A stretch of 56,527 nucleotides of DNA from Candidatus Mediterraneibacter pullicola (GTDB lineage Bacteria; Bacillota; Clostridia; Lachnospirales; Lachnospiraceae). The notes below the pieces were generated by a model. The model did not search any database. It saw only the letters and a list, made by a program, of their open reading frames with translations, and had not been told where the DNA came from. The stretch is taken from NCBI GenBank assembly GCA_019117065.1, contig DXAK01000046.1, forward strand, positions 1 to 56,527, in the 5' to 3' direction. How positions within the stretch are numbered: position 1 is the first letter of the stretch; every line of letters begins with the position of its first letter. A program made the translations under genes and the position numbers. Below, piece after piece: positions 26,117 through 36,553 of the stretch.

Positions 26117-26848
26117 ATGTCAGGACATTCAAAATTTGCCAACATCAAACATAAGAAAGAGAAAAATGATGCGGCGAAGGGAAAGATATTTACGAAGATC
26201 GGACGCGAGCTTGCCGTTGCCGTGAAGGAAGGCGGCGGGCCGGATCCGGCCAATAACAGCAGGCTTCGTGATGTGATCGCTAAGGCGAAATCCAACAACA
26301 TGCCAAATGACACTATCGAGAGAAATATTAAGAAAGCGGCGGGGGAAGGTTCCGGTGATAACTATGAGCACATTACATACGAAGGATACGGACCCAACGG
26401 AACTGCCATTATTGTCAAGACGCTGACAGACAATAAGAATCGTACAGCTTCGAATGTAAGGAACGCATTTACAAAAGGAAGTGGAAACGTAGGTACTCCG
26501 GGGTGCGTCTCCTTTATGTTTGACGAGAAGGGGCAGATCTTTGTGGCGAAAGAAGAGTGCGAAATGGACGCCGATGAACTGATGATGCTTGCTCTCGACG
26601 CAGGCGCGGAAGATTTTATCGAGGATGAGGAGAGTTTTGAGATCCTGACAGCCCCGGAGACATTCAGTGATGTGCGCCTTAAGCTGGAAGAGGAAGGCAT
26701 TGCCATGGCTGAAGCAGCGGTGACGATGATTCCGCAGACGTATGTGGAGCTGACAAGTGAGGAGGATATCAAAAATATTCAAAAGACATTGGATCTTCTG
26801 GAAGAGGACGATGATGTTCAGGATGTATATCATAACTGGAACGAATAG
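26117..26848 (+). CDS. yebC: YebC/PmpR family regulator (TACO1-like)
   Basis: A 243-residue protein with the invariant [16 protein letters not shown] start and the acidic central [19 protein letters not shown] segment. Family members act as transcriptional regulators or as translation factors that relieve proline stalling. GAAGGAG precedes the ATG. It follows mazF after about 160 bases and is followed closely by a CFI-box protein gene. Length is normal. Confidence 0.94.
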   Translation: MSGHSKFANIKHKKEKNDAAKGKIFTKIGRELAVAVKEGGGPDPANNSRLRDVIAKAKSNNMPNDTIERNIKKAAGEGSGDNYEHITYEGYGPNGTAIIVKTLTDNKNRTASNVRNAFTKGSGNVGTPGCVSFMFDEKGQIFVAKEECEMDADELMMLALDAGAEDFIEDEESFEILTAPETFSDVRLKLEEEGIAMAEAAVTMIPQTYVELTSEEDIKNIQKTLDLLEEDDDVQDVYHNWNE

Positions 26849-26860
26849 AGGGATTGCAGA

Positions 26861-27613
26861 ATGGAGATAAAGGCGCTTCAAAGCGAACTGGAAGAACTGT
26901 ACCGGCTGACTATGGTGTACGAATTTCATAAGACAACTTACGAGCAGTATATGGAATCCCTAAAGGAGAGGTATGCCGGGCTTCTCCAAGAGATCGCGCG
27001 TGCCTGTGATGAATCTGAAAACAGCATGGAAGCGGTAGCAGGGTGTATTCCGGAATATGTGTTCAAAGAGCTTCAAAAGGAACCGTCTAAGCGTAAGCGG
27101 AATATGAAGGCGCTGGATCACAAGATGAATATGGTGTCTTTCTTTGTACCGCTTATGGGGGAAATGCCGTCGGAGAATGTAAAGGCTATTACCGGGCGCA
27201 TAGTGGAGATTTGGAATACAAAGATGCCAGAGCATAAGATCGGACATTCCGACTATGATGGAATCCGCAGCGGATTCCGCAAAGGTGTTTTCTGCTATAT
27301 CACCACAGCAGTATGTGAAAGCTTAAATAAACCAGATGACTGCTATGAGCTGAAAATGCTTAGAAAGTACAGAGACGAGTATCTCTTGTCCACCCAGAGC
27401 GGGCAGAAGATCGTGGAGGAATATTATAATATCGCGCCGACGATCGTAAAGCGGATCAGCAGGCAGGATGACGCGGGAGCAATCTACCGGGGGATCTGGG
27501 AGGATTATTTAAGCCCGTGTATCCGTCTAATCGAGGAGGGTAGAAAAGAGGAGTGCAAAAATAGGTACAGCGAGATGGTTAGGATGCTGGAAAAAGAGTA
27601 TTTATATTCATAA
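26861..27613 (+). CDS. Hypothetical protein with CFI-box-like C-terminal module
   Basis: A 250-residue protein without transmembrane segments. The first half is helical and charged. The region around residues 145-195 (FCYITTAVCESL, then LRKYRDEYLLSTQSG and EEYYNIAP) matches the CFI-box pattern: Cys-aromatic-Ile-x-T-A, a basic FRD-like stretch, G-x-x-x-V-x-x-YY-x-x-(S/A)-P. The function of that module is unknown. It lies 12 bases after yebC, so it is probably cotranscribed. Family match is by pattern memory only. Confidence 0.6.
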   Translation: MEIKALQSELEELYRLTMVYEFHKTTYEQYMESLKERYAGLLQEIARACDESENSMEAVAGCIPEYVFKELQKEPSKRKRNMKALDHKMNMVSFFVPLMGEMPSENVKAITGRIVEIWNTKMPEHKIGHSDYDGIRSGFRKGVFCYITTAVCESLNKPDDCYELKMLRKYRDEYLLSTQSGQKIVEEYYNIAPTIVKRISRQDDAGAIYRGIWEDYLSPCIRLIEEGRKEECKNRYSEMVRMLEKEYLYS

Positions 27614-27651
27614 GATTTGCAGGTAAAATATCAAAGGAAGGAGAGGGAGAG

Positions 27652-28926
27652 ATGAGTGACTATAGAATAGAGACCAAATGTATACAGTCAGGATATGAGC
27701 CGGAAAATGGGGAGCCGAGGATCATTCCTATTTACCAGAGCACGACATTCCGTTATACAAGCAGTGAACAGATGGGACGTCTCTTTGATCTGGAAGAGTC
27801 CGGGTATTTTTATACCAGACTCCAAAATCCGACCAACGATGCGGTTGCGGCGAAGATCTGTGATCTGGAGGGCGGAGTGGCAGCTATGCTCACTTCCTCC
27901 GGACAGGCGGCGAATTTCTATGCAATCATGAATATTGCGCAGGCAGGGGATCATATCGTATGCGCATCTGCTCTCTATGGAGGCACGTATAATCTTTATG
28001 CACATACCATAAAGAAGATGGGTGTGGAAGCCACATTTGTGGATCCGGATTGCACAGAAGAGGAACTGGAAGCAACATTTCAAGACAATACAAAGGCAGT
28101 GTTTGGCGAATCCATCGCGAATCCTGCGCTTGTAGTCCTTGATTTTGAAAAGTTCGCAAAGGCGGCGCATAAGCATGGAGTTCCTTTTATTGTGGATAAT
28201 ACATTTGCGACACCGATCAACTGCCGTCCTTTTGAGTGGGGCGCAGATATCGTGACCCATTCCACGACAAAATATATGGACGGGCACGCGGCATGCGTGG
28301 GAGGAGCAATCGTGGACAGCGGTAATTTTGACTGGATGGCGCACGCGGATAAATTTCCGGGGCTGACGACGCCGGATGAGACTTACCATGGGATTATCTA
28401 TGCAGAGAAGTTCGGAAAAGGAGCGTATATCACTAAGGCGACGGCACAGCTTATGAGAGACCTTGGCTCGATCCAGTCTCCGCAGAATGCGTTCCTTCTC
28501 AACATCGGACTTGAAACGCTTCATTTGAGAGTAGCAAGACACTGTGAGAATGCGAAAAAAGTGGCAGAATATCTGCAAAATCATGAAAAGGTGGCATGGG
28601 TGAATTGTCCATCTCTGCCGGGAGATAGATATTATGATCTGGCGCGGAAATACATGCCGGATGGTACATGTGGCGTCATTACTTTCGGACTTAAGGGTGG
28701 AAGAGACGCTGCGGTGAAGATGATGGATAAGCTGAAACTGGTGGCTATCGTCACGCATGTGGCTGATGCAAGAAGCTGCGTGCTTCATCCGGCGAGCCAT
28801 ACACATCGGCAGATGAACGATCAGGAGCTTATAGAGGCTGGAGTACAGCCGGATCTTATCCGTTTCAGTGTGGGTATCGAGAATGTGGAAGACATCATCG
28901 CAGATGTAGAACAGGCTTTGAATTAA
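27652..28926 (+). CDS. metY: O-acetylhomoserine aminocarboxypropyltransferase (sulfhydrylase)
   Basis: A 424-residue Cys/Met-metabolism PLP enzyme that makes homocysteine from O-acetylhomoserine and sulfide. PLP Lys207 lies in THSTTKYMDGHA, and YTRLQNPTNDA and SSGQAANFY are family hallmarks. The length of about 425 residues and these motifs fit MetY rather than cystathionine gamma-synthase/lyase (about 380). It pairs with the acetyl-type MetA at 6.6 kb. GGAAGGAGAGGG precedes the ATG, and a terminator follows directly. Confidence 0.94.
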   Translation: MSDYRIETKCIQSGYEPENGEPRIIPIYQSTTFRYTSSEQMGRLFDLEESGYFYTRLQNPTNDAVAAKICDLEGGVAAMLTSSGQAANFYAIMNIAQAGDHIVCASALYGGTYNLYAHTIKKMGVEATFVDPDCTEEELEATFQDNTKAVFGESIANPALVVLDFEKFAKAAHKHGVPFIVDNTFATPINCRPFEWGADIVTHSTTKYMDGHAACVGGAIVDSGNFDWMAHADKFPGLTTPDETYHGIIYAEKFGKGAYITKATAQLMRDLGSIQSPQNAFLLNIGLETLHLRVARHCENAKKVAEYLQNHEKVAWVNCPSLPGDRYYDLARKYMPDGTCGVITFGLKGGRDAAVKMMDKLKLVAIVTHVADARSCVLHPASHTHRQMNDQELIEAGVQPDLIRFSVGIENVEDIIADVEQALN

Positions 28927-28932
28927 ATGGAA

Positions 28933-28972
28933 TGGTATGGATGTATACAATTTGCGTCCATACTATTTTTTT
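28933..28972 (+). terminator. Intrinsic terminator of metY
   Basis: TGGTATGGA at 28933-28941 pairs with TCCATACTA at 28957-28965 (one G-U) and is followed by seven T. Confidence 0.85.
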
Positions 28973-29087
28973 GTATAAAAAAAGGCTGCCTTTTCAATAC
29001 TAACGAAAGACAGAGCCGATGCAGATAAGCTTGCCCGGAATACTGGACGGCGTATTGTTGTGTGGCGGAAGTGGAGGCAGTCATAAT

Positions 29088-29870
29088 ATGGGAAAAGAAA
29101 AATTTTCAGGGAAGATTCACGATGGCGAACAGTGTACGGCACAAGACCGGGGCGTACAGTCAGGACAATCCGTGGAACAAAAGAGCAGAAGTGAGGAACA
29201 AAAGAACAGAAACGAAGAGAATGCAGAAATCAAGGAGATGGGGACGCTGGATCTTGAAAACGATCGTTCTGGCAGCGGCATCCAGCTGTTGACTATTATC
29301 GGGGAGATCGAAGGGCATGAGGCAGTGTCGGGGAATACGAAGGCGACCAAGTATGAACATCTCTTGCCAAGACTGGCGCAGATTGAAGAAGACAGCAGAA
29401 CAAAAGGCGTACTAATTCTACTCAACACCCTCGGCGGGGACGTGGAAGCAGGACTTGCCATTGCAGAGATGATTGCGTCGCTGAGTAAACCGACGGTATC
29501 TCTTGTACTTGGCGGGAGTCATTCCATTGGAGGTCCGTTGGCTGTATCAGCGGATTATTCATTTATTGTGCCGACAGGAACGATGATCGTACATCCGGTC
29601 CGTTCTACGGGTATGTTTATCGGCGTGATTCAGAGCTACCGCAATATGGAAAAGACGCAGGATAGAATCGCCCGGTTTATATCCGCACACTCCAAAATTA
29701 CACAGGAGCGTCTTCTGGAACTGATGCTGGATTCGACGCAACTTGTAAAGGACGTAGGGACAATGCTCGAGGGGGAAGAAGCGGTCAAAGAAGGTTTGAT
29801 TGATGAAGTGGGGGGAATCAGTCAGGCCTTTGCCAAGCTGCATGAACTGATCAATGAGAGCGCTTCATGA
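29088..29870 (+). CDS. TepA/ClpP-like serine protease
   Basis: A 260-residue ClpP-fold protein of the YmfB/TepA type. A polar, low-complexity N-terminus (about 55 residues rich in Glu, Gln, Lys, Ser) is followed by the crotonase-like core: LILLNTLGGDVEAG, catalytic Ser in GGSHSIGGP, His in IVHPVRS, and the acidic end GLIDEVGG. It is distinct from ClpP, which has GxAASMG at the Ser. GGAGG 10 bases before ATG at 29088 is the best start; ATG at 29019 lacks one. It lies upstream of ftsK/spoIIIE, the same pairing as ymfB-spoIIIE in Bacilli. Confidence 0.86.
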   Translation: MGKEKFSGKIHDGEQCTAQDRGVQSGQSVEQKSRSEEQKNRNEENAEIKEMGTLDLENDRSGSGIQLLTIIGEIEGHEAVSGNTKATKYEHLLPRLAQIEEDSRTKGVLILLNTLGGDVEAGLAIAEMIASLSKPTVSLVLGGSHSIGGPLAVSADYSFIVPTGTMIVHPVRSTGMFIGVIQSYRNMEKTQDRIARFISAHSKITQERLLELMLDSTQLVKDVGTMLEGEEAVKEGLIDEVGGISQAFAKLHELINESAS

Positions 29871-29939
29871 GCACCATTCGTAAAATCGCGCTTAGTGCCA
29901 ATCATGTGTGCATGGCTGAACTGGTGGTTCAGAAAGTTG

Positions 29940-29968
29940 ATGACATGATTTTCAAATGATGATATACT
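29940..29968 (+). promoter_or_regulatory. Promoter of the ftsK/spoIIIE gene
   Basis: ATGACA at 29940-29945 and TATACT at 29963-29968 are 17 bp apart, about 35 bases before the start codon. Confidence 0.55.
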
Positions 29969-30003
29969 AGATATAGTATGTTTAATTGCCAAGGGGGAAT
30001 TAT

Positions 30004-32565
30004 ATGGCTGCGAAATCGGCAAAGCGCAGAAAAAGTACAAAAGGAAAAGCAAATAAAGGACAGCAAAATACAGGGCTTCAGGGGGAGATTATCATACTTG
30101 CCACGCTGGCGGTATGTATCCTGCTTGTGCTAAGTAGTTTCGGGCTGTGTGGAACCGCAGGGGAGGCGGTTTCATCGGTATTGTTCGGGTTATTTGGGGT
30201 TATGGCATATATTCTGCCGTTCGTGATTTTCGGACTGACGGCATTTTTGGTTTCAAATAAAGGGAATGCTCATGCCTATGTGAAGATTGTGGCGGGAGTA
30301 CTTCTGTTTCTATTTCTTGCAGCGATACTGGAATTGATTTTCAATTCTTATACACCGGGCGCTTCCCTGATGTCTTATTACAGGCAGTCTAGCACATATC
30401 ACAGTGCGGGAGGACTGGCGGGCGGATGTCTTATCACGCTGCTTTGCCCTCTGATTGGTGAGATTGGCACTTATGTGGTATTGGTTGCGCTGTCGGTGAT
30501 CTGTGTTATCCTGATCACAGAGAAGTCTTTGCTTGCCCCGCTTGGGAGGCACAGCAAAAAGGCGTATGAAGAGGCGAGGAAGAAACATCAAGAGACCTCT
30601 ATACTCAGAGCGCGCCGAAGAGAAGAGGCGCGGGAGAGGCAACTTCTGGAAAATACATCTAAAGATAAGAATACACGGGCAAAGAACCGCAAAGTATCCG
30701 GTGTCTCCTTTGCGACAACTCTTGTGCCAGAGGAGCCGCAGGAGAAGAAATCAAAGGGAAGAAAGAGAAAATCTCCTGAGATATATGAACTTACGCCCGG
30801 GGACACACAGGAAGATCATACGGAGGGCGCCGGCTTTGGAGACAGCTTCGTGATCAATCGTGCGGACAGCCATACGCAGGAAATGCCGGGAGATCCTTTT
30901 GCAGCAGGGGAACCAGCGTCGGGATACAGCCGTTCCTTATCCATGGATACAGAAGAGGGGACAGGGGAAGCAGAACCTGCCGAAAATGCCTTAAAAACAA
31001 GGGGACGTCAGAGCAAGGCGCAGGACGCTGCTGAGGTGGCAGAAGCCACGGAACAGGTAGCCAAGACCGTGCAGAAAGAGCAGGAGAAGGTACAGTCTGT
31101 TTACCATGTGCCGCCATTATCATTGCTGAAAAAAGGAAAGAAATCTGGCGGGGATTCTGACGCTCATCTGCGAGCGACCGCAAAAAAGTTGGAACAGACA
31201 CTACAAAACTTTGGAGTGGGCGTCCATGTGACCAATGCAAGCTGCGGTCCGTCTGTCACCCGCTATGAACTTCAGCCCGATCAGGGTGTGAAGGTAAGCC
31301 GTATTGTGGGACTGGCGGATGATATCAAATTAAACCTTGCGGTAGCGGATCTTAGGATCGAGGCTCCAATTCCGGGGAAAGCAGCAGTCGGTATCGAAGT
31401 GCCGAACAGTGAAAATACAGCCGTTATGCTCCGTGATCTTCTTGAGTCAGATGAATTTCGAAAAAGCGAATCCCTGCTTTCCTTTGCGGCTGGAAAAGAT
31501 ATTGCAGGGAAGGTTGTTGTGGCTGACATTGCTAAGATGCCGCATCTTCTTGTGGCAGGAGCAACCGGTTCTGGCAAATCTGTCTGTATCAACACACTCA
31601 TTATGAGTTTGATTTACAAAGCTAATCCAGAAGATGTAAAGCTAATCCTTGTGGATCCGAAGGTGGTGGAACTAAGTGTTTATAATGGAATCCCGCACCT
31701 GATGATTCCGGTGGTCACAGATCCGAAAAAGGCGGCTGGAGCCCTCAATTGGGCTGTGGCGGAGATGGAGAAACGCTACAAGCTGTTTGCGGAATATAAT
31801 GTAAGAGATTTAAAAGGATTTAATGCCAAGGTAGCAAGAGGAGAGACGGGAGAGGAGATTAAGAAAAAGCTTCCGCAGATTGTTATTATTATCGATGAGT
31901 TGGCGGATCTAATGATGGTTGCGCCCGGAGAAGTAGAAGGTGCTATCTGCCGTCTGGCACAGCTTGCAAGAGCAGCAGGACTTCATCTGATCCTTGCAAC
32001 ACAGAGACCGTCTGTCAATGTTATTACCGGACTGATCAAAGCAAACATGCCGTCAAGAATCGCATTTTCCGTATCATCCGGTGTGGACTCCAGAACGATT
32101 ATTGACATGAACGGGGCAGAAAAGCTCCTTGGGAAAGGCGATATGCTCTTTTATCCATCCGGCTATCCGAAGCCCGTACGTGTGCAGGGTTCCTTTGTCT
32201 CAGATAAAGAGGTACAGGATGTGGTGGATTACCTTATCAGCCACAATCAGAATACTGTCTACAATGACGAACTTGAAGAGCATATGAATACAGAGCTTCC
32301 GTCGTCCGGTCCAGGAGGAGGGTTATCCGCGGATGACAGTGACAACAGAGATACATATTTTGCCGAGGCTGGCAGGCTTATTATCGACAAGGAAAAGGCG
32401 TCTATCGGAATGCTTCAGAGAATGTTCAAGATCGGCTTCAACCGCGCGGCACGTATTATGGATCAGCTTGCCGAGGCTGGCGTTGTCGGCCCGGAGGAAG
32501 GTACAAAGCCAAGAAAAGTGCTTATGACGAAGGAACAGTTTGAAGAATATTTACAGAATCAGTAA
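30004..32565 (+). CDS. FtsK/SpoIIIE DNA translocase
   Basis: An 853-residue membrane-anchored DNA pump for chromosome segregation. Four membrane helices occupy residues 25-170, followed by a charged linker of about 200 residues rich in Lys, Glu and Arg. The motor follows: Walker A GATGSGKS (about residue 520) and Walker B VIIIDELADLM (about 630). A C-terminal gamma winged helix (ASIGMLQRMFKIGFNRAARIM) reads oriented DNA sequences. AAGGGGGA sits 6 bases before ATG at 30004. Length and domain order are typical of SpoIIIE and FtsK; sporulation-specific use cannot be told. Confidence 0.95.
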   Translation: MAAKSAKRRKSTKGKANKGQQNTGLQGEIIILATLAVCILLVLSSFGLCGTAGEAVSSVLFGLFGVMAYILPFVIFGLTAFLVSNKGNAHAYVKIVAGVLLFLFLAAILELIFNSYTPGASLMSYYRQSSTYHSAGGLAGGCLITLLCPLIGEIGTYVVLVALSVICVILITEKSLLAPLGRHSKKAYEEARKKHQETSILRARRREEARERQLLENTSKDKNTRAKNRKVSGVSFATTLVPEEPQEKKSKGRKRKSPEIYELTPGDTQEDHTEGAGFGDSFVINRADSHTQEMPGDPFAAGEPASGYSRSLSMDTEEGTGEAEPAENALKTRGRQSKAQDAAEVAEATEQVAKTVQKEQEKVQSVYHVPPLSLLKKGKKSGGDSDAHLRATAKKLEQTLQNFGVGVHVTNASCGPSVTRYELQPDQGVKVSRIVGLADDIKLNLAVADLRIEAPIPGKAAVGIEVPNSENTAVMLRDLLESDEFRKSESLLSFAAGKDIAGKVVVADIAKMPHLLVAGATGSGKSVCINTLIMSLIYKANPEDVKLILVDPKVVELSVYNGIPHLMIPVVTDPKKAAGALNWAVAEMEKRYKLFAEYNVRDLKGFNAKVARGETGEEIKKKLPQIVIIIDELADLMMVAPGEVEGAICRLAQLARAAGLHLILATQRPSVNVITGLIKANMPSRIAFSVSSGVDSRTIIDMNGAEKLLGKGDMLFYPSGYPKPVRVQGSFVSDKEVQDVVDYLISHNQNTVYNDELEEHMNTELPSSGPGGGLSADDSDNRDTYFAEAGRLIIDKEKASIGMLQRMFKIGFNRAARIMDQLAEAGVVGPEEGTKPRKVLMTKEQFEEYLQNQ

Positions 32566-32604
32566 AATGCAGATTACACAGAAAGATGCAGAGGAGGAAA
32601 CGGG

Positions 32605-34275
32605 ATGAAAACAGACATTCAGATTGCGCAGGAGGCACAGATGGAACATATCAAAGATGTGGCGGCACGCGCAGGGATCATTGAGGAGGAATTGGAATTT
32701 TACGGGAAATATAAGGCGAAACTCTCCGATAACCTGTGGGAGCGGATCAAGGACAGGCATGACGGGAAACTCGTGCTTGTCACAGCTATCAACCCAACAC
32801 CTGCAGGAGAAGGGAAGACGACAACTACGGTAGGGCTAGGACAGGCAATGGCAAAACTGGGGAAAAACGCACTGATTGCTCTGCGCGAACCTTCTCTTGG
32901 ACCTTGTTTCGGCATTAAAGGAGGGGCAGCCGGCGGCGGATACGCTCAGGTTGTTCCGATGGAGGATCTGAATCTTCATTTTACTGGTGATTTTCACGCG
33001 ATCACCTCTGCAAATAATCTGCTGGCCGCGATGTTGGACAATCACATTCAGCAGGGCAACAGCCTTGGCATTGATCCGAGACAGGTCGTCTGGAAACGTT
33101 GCCTTGACATGAATGACCGTGTGCTCCGTAACATCGTGGTAGGTCTTGGGAATAAGATGGACGGAATGGTGAGGGAAGATCACTTTGTGATTACGGTGGC
33201 CTCAGAGATTATGGCAATCCTCTGTCTTGCAGATGATCTGGAAGATCTGAAAAAGAGACTGGGAAAGATTATTGTCGCATATAACTTTGACGGCGAGCCT
33301 GTGACAGCAGCTGATCTTCAGGCGACAGGCGCGATGACAGCACTCTTAAAGGATGCTATCAAACCGAATCTTATCCAGACGTTAGAACATACGCCTGCGC
33401 TTGTTCACGGAGGTCCCTTTGCAAATATCGCCCACGGGTGCAACAGTGTACGCGCCACGAAGATGGCGCTTAAGATGAGCGATATTACGATCACGGAGGC
33501 AGGATTTGGTGCGGATCTTGGCGCGGAGAAATTCTTTAATATTAAATGCCGGATGGCGGGTCTTAAGCCAGACGCGGTTGTTCTTGTTGCAACTGTGCGT
33601 GCTTTGAAGTATAATGGTGGGGTTCCAAAGGCTGATCTGGCAAAAGAGAATCTGGAAGCCCTTGCAAAAGGAATCGTAAATCTAGAAAAACACATTGAAA
33701 ATATACAGAAATATGGCGTGCCTGTAGTTGTTACGCTAAATTCTTTTGTCACAGACACCGATGAGGAAAATGAATTCATCCGAAAGTTCTGTGAGGAACG
33801 AGGGTGTGAGTTCGCACTTTCGGAAGTCTGGGAAAAAGGCGGAGAGGGAGGAATCGCCCTCGCTGAAAAGGTTCTGGATACGCTGGAGAACAAAAAAACA
33901 GATTTCCATACGCTTTACAGAGATGAATTATCTATCAAAGAAAAGATTGAGACGGTGGCAAAGGAGATCTACGGCGCGAGAGGCGTGGTCTATGAGCCAG
34001 CGGCAGAGAAGCAGATCGCGAGAATCGAGGCGCTTGGATTTAGAACGTTTCCAGTCTGTATGGCGAAGAACCAGTATTCGTTGTCTGACGACGCAAAGAA
34101 ATTGGGGAGACCGGAAGGGTTCGATATCCATATCCGTGAGGTTTATGTGAGCGCGGGAGCAGGATTCGTCGTCGCTCTTACAGGGGCAATCATGACGATG
34201 CCAGGGCTTCCGAAGGTTCCTGCGGCAAATGGGATTGACGTCACAGAAGAAGGAAAGATTACAGGTTTGTTCTAA
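32605..34275 (+). CDS. fhs: Formate-tetrahydrofolate ligase
   Basis: A 556-residue ATP-dependent ligase joining formate to THF, the first methyl-branch step of the Wood-Ljungdahl pathway and a source of one-carbon units for purines. The P-loop [35 protein letters not shown] and [19 protein letters not shown] are diagnostic. GAGGAGG precedes the ATG. folD follows by 21 bases, so the pair forms a one-carbon operon. Presence of fhs alone does not prove acetogenesis. Confidence 0.97.
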   Translation: MKTDIQIAQEAQMEHIKDVAARAGIIEEELEFYGKYKAKLSDNLWERIKDRHDGKLVLVTAINPTPAGEGKTTTTVGLGQAMAKLGKNALIALREPSLGPCFGIKGGAAGGGYAQVVPMEDLNLHFTGDFHAITSANNLLAAMLDNHIQQGNSLGIDPRQVVWKRCLDMNDRVLRNIVVGLGNKMDGMVREDHFVITVASEIMAILCLADDLEDLKKRLGKIIVAYNFDGEPVTAADLQATGAMTALLKDAIKPNLIQTLEHTPALVHGGPFANIAHGCNSVRATKMALKMSDITITEAGFGADLGAEKFFNIKCRMAGLKPDAVVLVATVRALKYNGGVPKADLAKENLEALAKGIVNLEKHIENIQKYGVPVVVTLNSFVTDTDEENEFIRKFCEERGCEFALSEVWEKGGEGGIALAEKVLDTLENKKTDFHTLYRDELSIKEKIETVAKEIYGARGVVYEPAAEKQIARIEALGFRTFPVCMAKNQYSLSDDAKKLGRPEGFDIHIREVYVSAGAGFVVALTGAIMTMPGLPKVPAANGIDVTEEGKITGLF

Positions 34276-34296
34276 ACAGATAAAGGGGAGAAATAA

Positions 34297-35151
34297 ATGC
34301 CACAGATAATCAATGGGAAAGAAATCTCACAGCAGATTAAAGATGAATTAAAGCTAGAGGTGGCAAGGCTGGCGAAAAAGGGGAGACGCGCTTGCCTTGC
34401 AGTAATACAGGTTGGAAATGACCCGGCATCTTCTGTCTATGTGAACAACAAGAAGAAAGCATGCGCCTATATTGGGATTGAGTCTAAATCTTATGAACTT
34501 TCCAAGGAGACATCCGAGGAAGAACTTATTTCTCTTGTGGAGAAGCTTAACGACGATAGTCAGGTAAATGGAATTCTCGTTCAGCTTCCGCTTCCAGTTC
34601 ATATCGACGAGGATAGGATTATTCGGACTATATCACCTGATAAAGATGTGGATGGGTTTCATCCGGTCAGCGTAGGGCGCCTCTGGATCGGAGAGAAAGG
34701 ATTTCTCTCTTGCACGCCTGCCGGAATCATCCAGCTCCTGAAACGTTCGGGAATTACCATAGAAGGCAAGGAATGTGTCGTAATCGGCCGCAGTAATATT
34801 GTTGGGAAACCAATGGCAGCGCTTTTGCTGCGGGAGAACGGCACGGTGACGGTGGCTCATTCAAGAACAAAAGATCTCAAAGACATTACAAAGAGAGCCG
34901 ATATTCTTATTGTTGCCGTCGGTAAGAAAAAATATATCACAAGAGAGTATGTAAGAGAAGGAGCGGTTGTCGTTGACGTGGGAATGCACAGGGATGAGAA
35001 CGGCAAGCTTTGTGGTGATGTGGACTATGATGATGTGGCTCCTGTCACATCGGCAATCACGCCTGTGCCGGGAGGCGTAGGGCCGATGACGATCGCCATG
35101 TTGATGGACAACTGTGTTGAAACGATGCGTATCCGGGAGGGAAAAGCATGA
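34297..35151 (+). CDS. folD: Bifunctional methylene-THF dehydrogenase / methenyl-THF cyclohydrolase
   Basis: A 284-residue enzyme interconverting 10-formyl-, methenyl- and methylene-THF. Motifs: VGNDPASSVYVNNKKKAC with the catalytic Tyr and Lys, VQLPLPVHID, PDKDVDGFHP, VIGRSNIVGKPMA and PVPGGVGPMTIAML. Its last bases overlap the next start by ATGA. It acts downstream of fhs in the same operon. Confidence 0.97.
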   Translation: MPQIINGKEISQQIKDELKLEVARLAKKGRRACLAVIQVGNDPASSVYVNNKKKACAYIGIESKSYELSKETSEEELISLVEKLNDDSQVNGILVQLPLPVHIDEDRIIRTISPDKDVDGFHPVSVGRLWIGEKGFLSCTPAGIIQLLKRSGITIEGKECVVIGRSNIVGKPMAALLLRENGTVTVAHSRTKDLKDITKRADILIVAVGKKKYITREYVREGAVVVDVGMHRDENGKLCGDVDYDDVAPVTSAITPVPGGVGPMTIAMLMDNCVETMRIREGKA

Positions 35152-36530
35152 TATGTGTACATTGCGGAGCTGATATTCCGGACGGCGAACTGGTCTGCCC
35201 TAACTGTGGTGCTGAAGTGCAGATCGTGCCAGACTATAATCCATTGGAAGATGTGCTGGCAAGAGAAGTAAGAGGATCCGTGGAGGGCGCTACAAGGCAG
35301 ATACGGACGGACGATATCAGAAGGTACAGAAGAGAAAATGCAGAGCAGAATATCAATTGTACCCGTGTGCTCAGCCAGAATGAGTTGGACCGGATCCGTG
35401 AGGAGCGCAGGACTGGTGTTCGAAATGGCGCAGAGGGCTCTCAGTCACAGTCCGCCCGGAGAAATACGGGCGAGATGCGTCGTGAACGCCAGAATACGGG
35501 AGAAGTCCGTCGTCAGCGCCAGAATACGGGTAATACGGGTGGAATGCGCAAACGGCAGGATACAGAGGAATTGCGCCGCAGCAGGCAGCAGAAGCGTCTG
35601 GAGGCGGCAAAGCGTAAAAGAAGAAATCTTCTAATCACTTTATTCTGTATTGTTGCGCTGATTGGAATTGGTATCTATGTGGCGTATCAAAATTCTTATA
35701 CCGGAATGATAAGAAAAGGGTACAGGGCACTTCAGACAAAGGACTATACGGCGGCGGAGAGATATTTTGACCGTGCGATCGTGAAGGACAAATCAAAGCC
35801 GGAAGCGTACACGGGATATGCGGAGATCTATATTGATCAGAACGATCTGGAAAGCGCGGAGCAGGTGTTTCTAGGTGCAATTGAGACACAGCCCACGAAT
35901 GAAAACCTCTATCAGGCGGCTATTGATTTCTATATGGATACAGAGCAGCCGGCGAAGATTTCAGCACTTTTAAAAGACTGTGAGGATGAGAATGTGCTGG
36001 CCGCTGTGTCAGATTATATATCGACGGCGCCTGATTTCACTCCGGATGAAGGGACATACAGCGAGGTACAAGAGATTACCCTAAGTTCTTCTACGCAGGG
36101 AGATATCTATTATACGCTGGATGGAAGCGAACCGACGGCTGAGACGGGGACAAAATATGCGGAGCCCATCTTACTCCAGACGGAGGGTGAGGTGGAAGTT
36201 AAGGCGATTGTTGTGAACAGCAAGGGAATTCCCAGTGTGACAGCTTCAAAGAAGTATATTATTGAGTTCCCGATTGCAGACGCGCCGGCGGTGACTCCGT
36301 CTACAGGGCAGTATTCGGGGGCAGAGCAGATTACAATTTCTGTGCCAGAGGGATACACGGCCTATTATACAATGGACGGTTCTACACCGACCACTTCCTC
36401 ATCAAAATATACAGGTCCGGTGGAAATGCCGGCAAATACCCGGACTATATTTAACGCGATTCTTGTAAATGACCAGAACGGGAAATCTACAGAAGTGACA
36501 ACCAGAAACTATATCACAGCTTCTGAATAA
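35148..36530 (+). CDS. Zinc-ribbon membrane protein with TPR and two chitobiase-C-like domains
   Basis: A 460-residue protein of unknown function. Order: N-terminal zinc ribbon (CVHCGADIPDGELVCPNCG); an Arg/Asn/Thr-rich low-complexity linker (residues 55-160) with repeats of the form RQNTGE; one membrane helix (about 164-183); TPR-like helices (about 190-290); two copies of a CHB_HEX_C-type beta domain (about 300-375 and 380-455), each with an YTxDGSxPT motif. The zinc ribbon is probably cytoplasmic and the beta domains extracellular (inference). It overlaps folD by four bases, but a shared function is not evident. Confidence 0.82.
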   Translation: MICVHCGADIPDGELVCPNCGAEVQIVPDYNPLEDVLAREVRGSVEGATRQIRTDDIRRYRRENAEQNINCTRVLSQNELDRIREERRTGVRNGAEGSQSQSARRNTGEMRRERQNTGEVRRQRQNTGNTGGMRKRQDTEELRRSRQQKRLEAAKRKRRNLLITLFCIVALIGIGIYVAYQNSYTGMIRKGYRALQTKDYTAAERYFDRAIVKDKSKPEAYTGYAEIYIDQNDLESAEQVFLGAIETQPTNENLYQAAIDFYMDTEQPAKISALLKDCEDENVLAAVSDYISTAPDFTPDEGTYSEVQEITLSSSTQGDIYYTLDGSEPTAETGTKYAEPILLQTEGEVEVKAIVVNSKGIPSVTASKKYIIEFPIADAPAVTPSTGQYSGAEQITISVPEGYTAYYTMDGSTPTTSSSKYTGPVEMPANTRTIFNAILVNDQNGKSTEVTTRNYITASE

Positions 36531-36553
36531 TAGAAATGATAAATAAAATAAAT

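Noticed and set aside
27688-28950. A 420-codon open frame on the minus strand opposite metY
   Set aside because: Shadow of metY: composition is Cys/Arg/His-rich with no domain and no ribosome site, while the plus-strand frame is a clear enzyme.
29019-29087. Longer start for the TepA-like protein
   Set aside because: No ribosome site before 29019; GGAGG supports 29088.
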